DNA of 64,000 nt from VRUE01 sp963712595 (GTDB taxonomy: Bacteria; Actinomycetota; Thermoleophilia; Solirubrobacterales; 70-9), in NCBI GenBank assembly GCA_963712595.1, contig CAVQIM010000002.1, positions 62,001 to 126,000 on the forward strand, written 5' to 3'. The notes beneath the pieces are model-generated. The model made no database searches. It saw only the letters and a program-made list of their open reading frames with translations, and was not told the DNA's origin. Position 1 is the first letter of the stretch. Every line of letters starts with the position of its first letter. A program made the position numbers and the translations under genes. Positions 1 through 6,649 of this stretch are shown here, in pieces.

Positions 1-1
1 G

Positions 2-2152
2 CGCTCGGCGGGGGCGGAGCACCTCGGCCGCTTCGCCCTGATCGACGTCGACGGCAGCGAGAGGTCCTCGCAGGAGCTGGCCGCGGCGCTCGAGGCGGGG
101 CAGGAGGAGCCACTGATGGCGATCCGGGGCGGCGATCTTCTCCTCCCCCGCATGTCCCGGCTGCCGCTGGGCGAGCCGGCGCCGCCGGCGCCGATCGACC
201 CCGAGGCGACGGTTCTGGTCAGCGGCGGCACCAGCGGGGTTGGGGCCGCAGTTGCCCGGCACCTCGTCGTCGCGCACGGAGCGAGGCGCCTGCTCCTGGC
301 GAGCCGGCGGGGCGCCGAGGCAGAGGGGGCGGCCGAGCTCGAGGCGGAGCTGACCGAGCTGGGGGCCGCCGTGAGGATCGCGGCCTGCGACGTGGCCGAT
401 CGCGGGCAGCTCGAAGAGCTGCTCGGCTCGATCCCGGACGAGCACCCGCTGGGATCGGTGATCCACTCCGCCGCCGTGCTCGACAACGGCGTGCTCGAGT
501 CGCTGGACCGGGAGCGACTCGAGCGCGTCCTGCGCCCGAAGGTCGACGGCGCCTGGCACCTCCACGAGCTGACCAGCGGGCTCGAGCTCTCGCAGTTCGT
601 GCTCTTCTCCTCCGCAGCGGGAGTGCTGGGCACGGCCGCGCAGTCGAACTACGCCGCGGCGAACGTCTTCCTCGACGCGCTCGCCTCGCACCGGCGCGCG
701 CAGGGGTTGCCCGCGACGTCGATGGCCTGGGGGGGCTGGGCCCAGGAGACGACCCTCCTGATCGACGCGCTCAGCGACGTCGATCGCGCCCGGCTGCAGC
801 GACTCGGCGTCGCCGTGGTGACCCCGGAGGAGGGTCTGGAGCTGTTCGACCTGGCCCTGGCTGCCGGGCCAGCGGTGCTCGCGCCGGTGCGGTTGGACGG
901 CGCCGCCCTGCGGGCCCAGGCAGAGTCGGGTGTCCTGCCCGCGGTCCTGCGGGACCTGGTCCGCACCCGCGAGGGCCGCGACCCGGATCCGGAGGCGCTC
1001 CGGGACCGGCTCGGCCGCCTGCCCGAGGAGGAGAGGGAGGAGGCGGTCCTCGATCTCGTCCGCGCCCGCGCTGCGGCGGTGCTGGGCTACGAGTCCGGCG
1101 ACGGCGTCGATCCCGACCGAGCCCTGCAGGAAATGGGCCTGGATTCGCTGGGCACGGTCGAGCTGCGCAACGGCCTGATCGCCGCGACCGGCCTCTCGCT
1201 GCCGATCCTGACCCTGGCCGACGATCCCACGCCGGCAGGGATCGCACGTTTCCTGGCCGCCCAGCTGAAGCCGGCCGGCATTGGCGAGGCGGGGACGACG
1301 GGCGCGGCGGTGGCGGGTGGGGGAACGGAGACGACGCTCGTCTCCTTGCTGGACCAGGCCCGCCGCGGTGACGCCCTGCCCGAGTTCATGGAGCTGCTCG
1401 TCGGCGCCGCCGCGTTCCGGCCCAGCTTCGACGGCTCGCCGGGCTCGGTGGACTTGCCGCGGGCCGTTCGTCTCGCCGAGGGGGTTGGCGCTCCGGCATT
1501 GGTCATGATCCCCTCGGTCGGGGTGATGTCGGGCCCCCACGAGTACGTTCGGCTGGCCCGCGAGCTCGCCGGGGAGCGGACCGTGCACGCCCTGGCCCTG
1601 CCCGGGTTCGCGTCGGGGGAGCGCCTGCCCCGGGATCTCGAGGCGCTGGTGCGGGTGCAGGCCGAGCAGATCTCCCAGCTCGACCTCGGCGAGGCCTTCG
1701 TCCTCGCCGGGCACTCGTCCGGGGGATGGATCGCCCACGCGCTCGCCGCCCACCTCGCGGCGGCCGGCCGCGGCCCGCAGGCCGTGCTCCTGCTCGACGC
1801 ATACGTGCCGAGCTCGCCGCTGCTGAGGCAGATGATGCCGGCGATCCTCGTCGCGGCAGACGACGCCGCCCGGGCCGGTGCCGGTATCGACGACGGCAGG
1901 CTGACCGCGATGGGCGGCTACCGGCGGATCTTCGCTGACTGGGTGCCCGGCGACCCATCGATGCCCGTGGTGATGGTGAGGGCGAGCCAGTCTCCCGCCG
2001 AGGGTGCCGAGGAGGACAGGGCTTGGGGGAGGGTGGACGAGGTTCTCACCGTCCCCGGCGATCACTTCACGATGATGAACGAGCACGCGGACACAACCGC
2101 CCGCGCTGTTCGCGAAACACTCACGTCGAAAAAGGTACTGGTGCAAACATGA
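2..2152 (+). CDS. Type I polyketide synthase, terminal KR-ACP-TE segment (5' truncated by window edge)
   Basis: The frame is open from base 2, so the gene begins outside the window. Domains in order: the end of a KR structural subdomain (to about 170); a catalytic ketoreductase with Rossmann motif SGGTSGVG (near 215-240) and the Ser, Tyr and Asn of LFSSAAG and QSNYAAAN (near 600-665); an acyl carrier protein with the phosphopantetheine Ser in GLDSLGTVEL (Ser codon 1145); and a thioesterase with GHSSGG (Ser codon 1715) and a late His in GDHFTMM. The stereochemistry motif reads LDN where B-type ketoreductases have LDD, so product configuration is uncertain. A fused thioesterase marks the last module, releasing the chain by hydrolysis or cyclisation. 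Whether the module has DH or ER cannot be seen. The TGA overlaps the ATG of the next gene. Confidence 0.95.
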   Translation, partial: RSAGAEHLGRFALIDVDGSERSSQELAAALEAGQEEPLMAIRGGDLLLPRMSRLPLGEPAPPAPIDPEATVLVSGGTSGVGAAVARHLVVAHGARRLLLASRRGAEAEGAAELEAELTELGAAVRIAACDVADRGQLEELLGSIPDEHPLGSVIHSAAVLDNGVLESLDRERLERVLRPKVDGAWHLHELTSGLELSQFVLFSSAAGVLGTAAQSNYAAANVFLDALASHRRAQGLPATSMAWGGWAQETTLLIDALSDVDRARLQRLGVAVVTPEEGLELFDLALAAGPAVLAPVRLDGAALRAQAESGVLPAVLRDLVRTREGRDPDPEALRDRLGRLPEEEREEAVLDLVRARAAAVLGYESGDGVDPDRALQEMGLDSLGTVELRNGLIAATGLSLPILTLADDPTPAGIARFLAAQLKPAGIGEAGTTGAAVAGGGTETTLVSLLDQARRGDALPEFMELLVGAAAFRPSFDGSPGSVDLPRAVRLAEGVGAPALVMIPSVGVMSGPHEYVRLARELAGERTVHALALPGFASGERLPRDLEALVRVQAEQISQLDLGEAFVLAGHSSGGWIAHALAAHLAAAGRGPQAVLLLDAYVPSSPLLRQMMPAILVAADDAARAGAGIDDGRLTAMGGYRRIFADWVPGDPSMPVVMVRASQSPAEGAEEDRAWGRVDEVLTVPGDHFTMMNEHADTTARAVRETLTSKKVLVQT

Positions 2153-2937
2153 AGGTTCGTAACAGTGATAGCTTCCACATAGTGGTTGGGGACGACTCAT
2201 CACACCGCTCGGCGGCACGCGAACAGGCGATTGGGTTCCTCCGTCCGGGTGAATCGTCATGGCATTTCTCGGAGTCCGGTGTAATCGATGTGCTTGGCGA
2301 TGCAGATCCCATAGAGTCACGGTTCGTTCACCAGTTGGTGCACAGCAAGCTGCTGCCGCGGATCTACGAACGTGTGTGGCGGCCGATTACCGGCAGGCTC
2401 TTCTTCGGGCGTGAGATGTCGATGGGCGAGGAGCTCCGAACGACCCTGCAAATGCTCGGAATCTCCGCTGGGGAGAATGTGCTCGACGTGGGCTGCGGCC
2501 CAGGGAACTACACCCGCGCGCTGGCCCGGGAGGCGGGCGATGGCGTGGTGGTTGGCATGGATGCATCGAAGTCGATGCTCGAGTTGGCGGTGAAGCGGGG
2601 TGGAGGGTCGAATCTCACCTATGTCAGAGGCGATGCGTGCGATTTGCCTTTTGTCGACGGGAAGTTCAATGTCGTGTGTTGTGTTGGTGTCATTCACATG
2701 ATTCCCGATGCGATGGCGGCGCTCGACGAGATGGTTCGGGTCCTGTCCCCCGGGGGGCGTTTGGTGGTCGTCGCGAGCTACGGTGAATCAGATGCGAAGT
2801 CGACCTTGCCGGGTGGTGTGAAAGTGTTTGGCCGCACAGAGCTGACACGGTCATTTGCGGAGCGCGGAATGGTCGATATCGACCAGCTCGTCAGTCACCG
2901 TGCGCAGTTCGTCGGTGGGCGCAAGGAGGGGGAGTAG
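2149..2937 (+). CDS. SAM-dependent class I methyltransferase (UbiE/type 11 fold), likely polyketide tailoring
   Basis: The protein is 262 residues from the ATG at 2149, which overlaps the PKS stop as ATGA; an upstream in-frame extension would lie inside the PKS gene and is rejected. Motif I, DVGCGPGNYTRAL, lies near residues 113-125 and is followed by an acidic ribose-binding region (VGMDASKSM) and a GGRLVVVASYGE strand, the standard class I methyltransferase layout. About 100 residues before motif I could form a lid or substrate cap. Translational coupling to the PKS suggests O-, C- or N-methylation of the polyketide or its glycoside; the substrate cannot be read from sequence. Its first half is visibly richer in A and T than the genes on either side, which may indicate separate acquisition. 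Confidence 0.85.
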   Translation: MKVRNSDSFHIVVGDDSSHRSAAREQAIGFLRPGESSWHFSESGVIDVLGDADPIESRFVHQLVHSKLLPRIYERVWRPITGRLFFGREMSMGEELRTTLQMLGISAGENVLDVGCGPGNYTRALAREAGDGVVVGMDASKSMLELAVKRGGGSNLTYVRGDACDLPFVDGKFNVVCCVGVIHMIPDAMAALDEMVRVLSPGGRLVVVASYGESDAKSTLPGGVKVFGRTELTRSFAERGMVDIDQLVSHRAQFVGGRKEGE

Positions 2938-2939
2938 CC

Positions 2940-4190
2940 GTGGCTGTGGACACGGGATCGATCGCGACGCTGGACGTCGAGCCCGGAGAGCTGCCGCGGG
3001 CGATGGCCGCCTGGGTGATCCGCCAGGAGCGGGAGGGCGAGCCGCTCGATGCGTTCGAGGTGGAGGAGATCGAGGTTCCCGAGCCGGCGGCCTTCGAGGT
3101 GATCGTCCGGGTGATGGCGGCCGGCGTCAACTACAACAACGTCTGGGCGGCGCTGGGCAAGCCGGTCTCGGTCTTCGGCTACGGCGACCACCCCGAGTAC
3201 GGCCACCACATCGGCGGCTCCGACGCCTCCGGGGTCGTCTGGAAGGTGGGCGAGGGCGTCACCCGCTGGAAGCCGGGCGACGAGGTCGTGGTGCACGGAA
3301 ACTACGCGTCCTACGAGGACATCGAGGTGCACGGGCTCGACCCAATGGCAGCGCCGAGCCAGAAGGCCTGGGGATACGAGACGACGTGGGGAGGGCTCGC
3401 GCAGTTCGCCAAGGTGCAGGCGCAGCAGCTGCTGGAGCGGCCGCAGAACCTGTCCTGGGCGGAGGCGGCCTCCTACGGGGTGGGGTACTTCGCCGCCTAC
3501 CGGATGTTGATCGACCAGTGCAAGCTGCAGGCGGGCCACAACGTCCTGGTCTGGGGGGCGGCAGGCGGGTTAGGGGTGTTTGCCCTGCAGCTGTGCAGGC
3601 TCTCCGGCGCCAACGCGGTCGGCGTCGTCTCCTCCGAGGAGAAGGGCGAGCTGGTCAAGCAGCTGGGCGCCGTCGACTACATCAACCGGGCCGAGTTCGG
3701 CGAGATGATGCGGACGCCGGAGAACCTCGCCGACCCGGCCAAGGACAAGGAGCGCTTCAAGGCCTCGCGCGGCTTCGCCAAGCGAGTCAAGGAGATCCTC
3801 GGCGACGCCCCCGACATCGTCTTCGAGCACGTCGGCCAGGCGACCTTCCCGACCTCGGTCTTCGTCTGCAAGCCCTTCGGCAAAGTCGTCATCTGCGGTG
3901 CCACCTCTGGCTTCCATCTCGACTTCGACGTGCGCTACCTGTGGATGCGCCAGAAGCAGATCATCGGCTCGCACTTCGCCAACGCCTACCAGTGCATGAA
4001 GGCCAACCAGCTGATGGCCGAAGGCAAGGTGCGGCCGGTGCTCTGGCGGACGATGGGATTCGACGACGTGCCGCAGGCGCACCAGCTCCTGCACGAAAAC
4101 AAGCACCTGGGCAAGATCTCGATCCTGGTCGGTGCGGAGTCAGAGGACGAGGGTCGCAACGAGGACGGCCCCGGGGCGATCCAGGTTTAA
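2940..4190 (+). CDS. ccr: Crotonyl-CoA carboxylase/reductase
   Basis: A 416-residue medium-chain dehydrogenase/reductase of the Ccr type, starting at GTG 2940 behind an AAGGAGG-like site and 2 bp after the methyltransferase stop. Visible hallmarks are an N-terminal GroES-like domain (GVNYNNVWAALGKPV), the WGYETTWGGLAQF segment, the nucleotide-binding motif VWGAAGGLGVFALQL near residues 203-217, and the C-terminal IIGSHFANAYQC with a His conserved in the family. Ccr enzymes use NADPH and CO2 to turn crotonyl-CoA, or longer 2-enoyl-CoAs, into ethylmalonyl- or alkylmalonyl-CoA. Its place directly behind a PKS points to supply of an unusual extender unit, although a role in the ethylmalonyl-CoA pathway is not excluded. 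It is slightly shorter than typical Ccr proteins (about 440-450 residues). Confidence 0.9.
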   Translation: MAVDTGSIATLDVEPGELPRAMAAWVIRQEREGEPLDAFEVEEIEVPEPAAFEVIVRVMAAGVNYNNVWAALGKPVSVFGYGDHPEYGHHIGGSDASGVVWKVGEGVTRWKPGDEVVVHGNYASYEDIEVHGLDPMAAPSQKAWGYETTWGGLAQFAKVQAQQLLERPQNLSWAEAASYGVGYFAAYRMLIDQCKLQAGHNVLVWGAAGGLGVFALQLCRLSGANAVGVVSSEEKGELVKQLGAVDYINRAEFGEMMRTPENLADPAKDKERFKASRGFAKRVKEILGDAPDIVFEHVGQATFPTSVFVCKPFGKVVICGATSGFHLDFDVRYLWMRQKQIIGSHFANAYQCMKANQLMAEGKVRPVLWRTMGFDDVPQAHQLLHENKHLGKISILVGAESEDEGRNEDGPGAIQV

Positions 4191-4215
4191 CCGACCAGGC
4201 AGGAGGTTCACTCAA

Positions 4216-4995
4216 ATGATGCTCAAGACCCGTCGCTGGGGCCCCTCGGGCTCCGAGAGCGTCGTCTGCGTCCACGGCGTTGCCCAGCACGGCGGCGTCT
4301 TCGAGGAGGCCGGCCGGCGTCTCGCTTCCAGCGGCCACTCGGTGGTCGCGGTCGATTTACGCGGGCACGGCGACTCCGACCGCGAGCCGCCATGGAACAC
4401 CGAGACCCACGTCCAGGATCTTCTGCAGACCCTCGACGAGCTCGGCATCGAGCGCGCCTGGTGGGTGGGGCACAGCCTCGGTGGCCGGTTGGCGGCCGCG
4501 CTTGCCGCTGCGGTGCCCGCGCGCGTGCGGGGGCTCTCCCTGCTCGATCCGGGCCTGGGCGTCGCCCCGCAGCGGGCGCTTCGCGGGGCTGAAATCGAAC
4601 GCCTGGACTGGAGCTTCGCCACGGTCGACGGCGCGATCAACGCCCTGCTCTCCAACGAATCGATGGTCGCTCCCGACCACGACCTCGTCACCGCCTTCGC
4701 CCGAGGGGACCTGCGCAAGGGCCCGGACGGGCGTTTCCGCTTCAGCTTCAGCCCCGCCGCCGCGGTCGTCGCCTGGAGCGAGGTGACGTTGCCCCCGCCG
4801 GAGATCGCCGCGGTTCCCACCTTGCTGGTGCGGCCCGACGCGGCGTTGGTCAAGGATGGCGAGATGGAGCGGCGCTACCGCGAGGCGCTCGGCGAGCTGC
4901 TGACGGTGGTCGCGGTTCCCAACGGCCACAACCTGCTCTGGGAGTCGCCAAGCGAGACGATCTCGGCGATCGAACAGTTCCTCGAGGCCGCCTGA
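4216..4995 (+). CDS. Alpha/beta-hydrolase fold protein
   Basis: A 259-residue single-domain alpha/beta hydrolase. The start chosen is ATG 4216, 9 nt after AGGAGG (4201-4206); a second ATG follows immediately. The oxyanion region VCVHGVAQHGG is near residues 16-26, the nucleophile Ser sits in GHSLGG (near residue 92), and the terminal His is in NGHNLLWE. It follows ccr by 25 bp on the same strand and is probably the last gene of the PKS transcription unit. A role as a discrete type II thioesterase, esterase or tailoring hydrolase is possible; it does not show the characteristic features of a dedicated PKS editing thioesterase, so the substrate is left open. Confidence 0.8.
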   Translation: MMLKTRRWGPSGSESVVCVHGVAQHGGVFEEAGRRLASSGHSVVAVDLRGHGDSDREPPWNTETHVQDLLQTLDELGIERAWWVGHSLGGRLAAALAAAVPARVRGLSLLDPGLGVAPQRALRGAEIERLDWSFATVDGAINALLSNESMVAPDHDLVTAFARGDLRKGPDGRFRFSFSPAAAVVAWSEVTLPPPEIAAVPTLLVRPDAALVKDGEMERRYREALGELLTVVAVPNGHNLLWESPSETISAIEQFLEAA

Positions 4996-5018
4996 GGCCC
5001 TGCCGAACGGAGCAGGGC

Positions 5019-5726
5019 TCAGTGGCCGCCCCCGGCCTCGCATTCGTGCGAGCGCCCCGTTCCGGGGCCGCCATCGCAGTAGTCCTCGCCGGCACCGCCG
5101 TAGAGCTGGTCCGCGCCCCGGCCGCCGTAGAGACGGTCGTCGCCCGCTTCGCCGTGGCAGCCGTCCTGGCCTGCGCCCATGTAGCAGACGTCCTGCCCGG
5201 GCCCGCCCCAGCAGCCGTCGCTGCCCTCATCGGCCTCGCAGTAGTCGTCTCCCCGGCCGCCGACGCAGTCGGTGTTGACCGGTCCCGAGATGCAGATGTC
5301 GTCCCCGCCCCCGCCTATGCAGCGGTTGCGCGCGGTCCCCTCCGGGTAGCAGGTGTCGCGCTCGCCGTTGCCGATCATCTTGTCCGAGCCGGATCCCAGG
5401 TAAACGGTGAGGGGGACGGGCAGGCGGCTCAGCACCTCGACCTTGTCTTCGGCCGAGCCGGCGTCGACTTCGACCGCGCCGACGTCGTCCAGGGGGCAGG
5501 TGGCGACACGGTGGCCCTGGGTGTGGCTGCAGCCGAGCGAGCTCTCCGCCATCGGGCCTTCGACGGTGAGGCTGCCGCCCCTGACGTCGAGGCGCAGGTG
5601 CGCGCCCGTGGCGGCGCCCCGGATCACGATCCGGCTTTGCGAGGAAACCGGCCCGGCGACGAGGAGGAGAAGCACCGTCGTCGCTACGACCAGGATCGCC
5701 GAAGCTCTGCCCTTGCTCAGAGTCAA
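5019..5726 (-). CDS. Secreted cysteine-rich protein with RTX-like calcium-binding repeats
   Basis: The 235-residue product starts with a signal peptide (MTLSKGRAS followed by a hydrophobic stretch to about residue 30). The middle part, about 30-105, looks like a beta-rich domain. From about residue 110 there are repeats of the GGxGxDxx type (GGGGDDICIS, GGRGDDYCEA, GGPGQDVCYM, GGRGADQLYGGAGEDYCDGG), as in haemolysin-type calcium-binding parallel beta-rolls. Unlike classical RTX repeats, many carry a Cys, suggesting disulphide cross-bridging outside the cell. No catalytic domain is recognised. It converges on the alpha/beta hydrolase gene with 23 bp between stops. A structural or adhesive extracellular role is inference. 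Confidence 0.75.
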   Translation of the reverse strand: MTLSKGRASAILVVATTVLLLLVAGPVSSQSRIVIRGAATGAHLRLDVRGGSLTVEGPMAESSLGCSHTQGHRVATCPLDDVGAVEVDAGSAEDKVEVLSRLPVPLTVYLGSGSDKMIGNGERDTCYPEGTARNRCIGGGGDDICISGPVNTDCVGGRGDDYCEADEGSDGCWGGPGQDVCYMGAGQDGCHGEAGDDRLYGGRGADQLYGGAGEDYCDGGPGTGRSHECEAGGGH

Positions 5727-5813
5727 CGTCGTCGCGATGCTACCCGAGGGCCCCCCGTCGCCCGTGTTAAGAGTCGATCCGAAACGCAGTTCGCCACTGC
5801 CGAGGTCTCACAT

Positions 5814-5843
5814 CCAGTTATAAAAAAACTCGCGTGTAGCGAG
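5814..5843 (-). terminator. Rho-independent terminator for the minus-strand genes upstream
   Basis: Read on the minus strand, a CTCGC stem, a five-base TACAC loop and GCGAG are followed directly by a run of seven T residues (plus-strand bases 5822-5828 are A). It lies about 90 bp beyond the stop of the 90-residue minus-strand gene, so it probably ends that transcript before the RTX-like gene. The stem is short (5 bp) but has the canonical U-tract, which most other hairpins in this window lack. Confidence 0.65.
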
Positions 5844-5933
5844 AACGTGTCGCCAGCGGGCTCTGCCAGCAGGAGCCCATGTCAGCACGCATGGGTCCGA
5901 CCATCTGGCCGAGACCGGTCGGGCCCATGCGCC

Positions 5934-6206
5934 CTACTCCCCGAGCAGCTCGTCGAAGCGCAGCGCCGCGCGGGTTGGCAGCACGAAACGGCCTTCGTCG
6001 TGCACCAAGCCGGCGCCTGCGAGGTCGCGCACGGCCCGCCCGACCGCGTCGACGCCGGCGAAGGAATCGCGGTCCCCACCCAGCTCGCGGCTGAGCTCCT
6101 CGAGCGTGACGGCGGTCGGATGGAGGGCCAGGACCTGCGCCAGCACGGCGGACTCCGTCGCCCTGTCCTGCTCGGCTGTGCTGCGGATGTGCTCGCCCTC
6201 GTTCAC
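5934..6206 (-). CDS. Small winged-helix-like protein of unknown function
   Basis: A 90-residue acidic protein starting at GTG 6206. The pattern of a short N-terminal helix, TLEELSREL, AVGRAVRDLAGAGLVHDEGRFVLPTRAALRFDELL resembles a minimal winged-helix domain in which a recognition helix precedes a beta wing. It lies 40 bp downstream of an ArsR-type regulator on the same strand and may be co-transcribed with it. No ligand-binding or catalytic domain is present, so a DNA-binding or protein-interaction role is only inferred from the fold-like pattern. Confidence 0.6.
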   Translation of the reverse strand: MNEGEHIRSTAEQDRATESAVLAQVLALHPTAVTLEELSRELGGDRDSFAGVDAVGRAVRDLAGAGLVHDEGRFVLPTRAALRFDELLGE

Positions 6207-6246
6207 GGCCTGCCTAGATAAGGGAGCCGCCCGCCGATCTCTCCCC

Positions 6247-6564
6247 CTATGACTTGCCTTCGGGGGGCGGCTCGTCCATCCCCCGCAGGGCCGTGCGCGC
6301 CCAGGGGGTCTCGAGCGTCGAGCGGTAGAAGTGTTGGGTCGAGCCGCGGATCTGCTTGGTCCGCACGAGCTTGAGCGTGCGGCACTTGGCCAGGACCCTG
6401 ACGTGGTAGCTGAGCTTGCTCAGCGGCTCGTCGAGCCCTTCCGCGAGCTCGCGCGGGCTGAGCTCGCAGTCTTCCTCGATCAACCGGCGCAGGATCTGTC
6501 GCCGCAGCGGGTGGGCCAAGGCGACGAAGAGGTCGTCGGCGTTTCGGTTGCTTGCCCTTGCCAT
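6247..6564 (-). CDS. ArsR-family winged-helix transcriptional regulator
   Basis: A 105-residue product from ATG 6564 (a TTG at 6576 is a weaker alternative). LFVALAHPLRRQILRRLIE, LSPRELAEGLDEPLSKLSYHVRVLAKCRTLKLV and the following wing are the standard ArsR/HTH_20 layout, with the recognition helix in LSKLSYHVRVL. There is no clear metal-binding CxC motif in the recognition helix; a Cys is present in VLAKCRTL and another in EEDCEL. A TATATT box lies 10 nt before the start on the minus strand. It lies downstream of the GH15 gene on the same strand. The effector cannot be predicted. Confidence 0.8.
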   Translation of the reverse strand: MARASNRNADDLFVALAHPLRRQILRRLIEEDCELSPRELAEGLDEPLSKLSYHVRVLAKCRTLKLVRTKQIRGSTQHFYRSTLETPWARTALRGMDEPPPEGKS

Positions 6565-6574
6565 CTGAGCGGGC

Positions 6575-6580
6575 AATATA
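6575..6580 (-). promoter_or_regulatory. Probable -10 box of the ArsR-type gene
   Basis: On the minus strand TATATT stands 10 nt before ATG 6564 and there is no Shine-Dalgarno between them, so the transcript leader would be only a few bases. A TGACA-containing stretch lies further upstream at imperfect spacing. Confidence 0.45.
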
Positions 6581-6649
6581 GAGCAAACGAAATCTATTGT
6601 CTGTCAGGCGTTTGTCTGCGGCAGGCGAACCTGCAGGATGCCGCTCTGC

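Noticed and set aside
5030..5350. Regularly spaced short repeats resembling a CRISPR array
   Set aside because: They are the 27-nt-period coding repeats of the RTX-like protein, in frame and imperfect, with no unique spacers.
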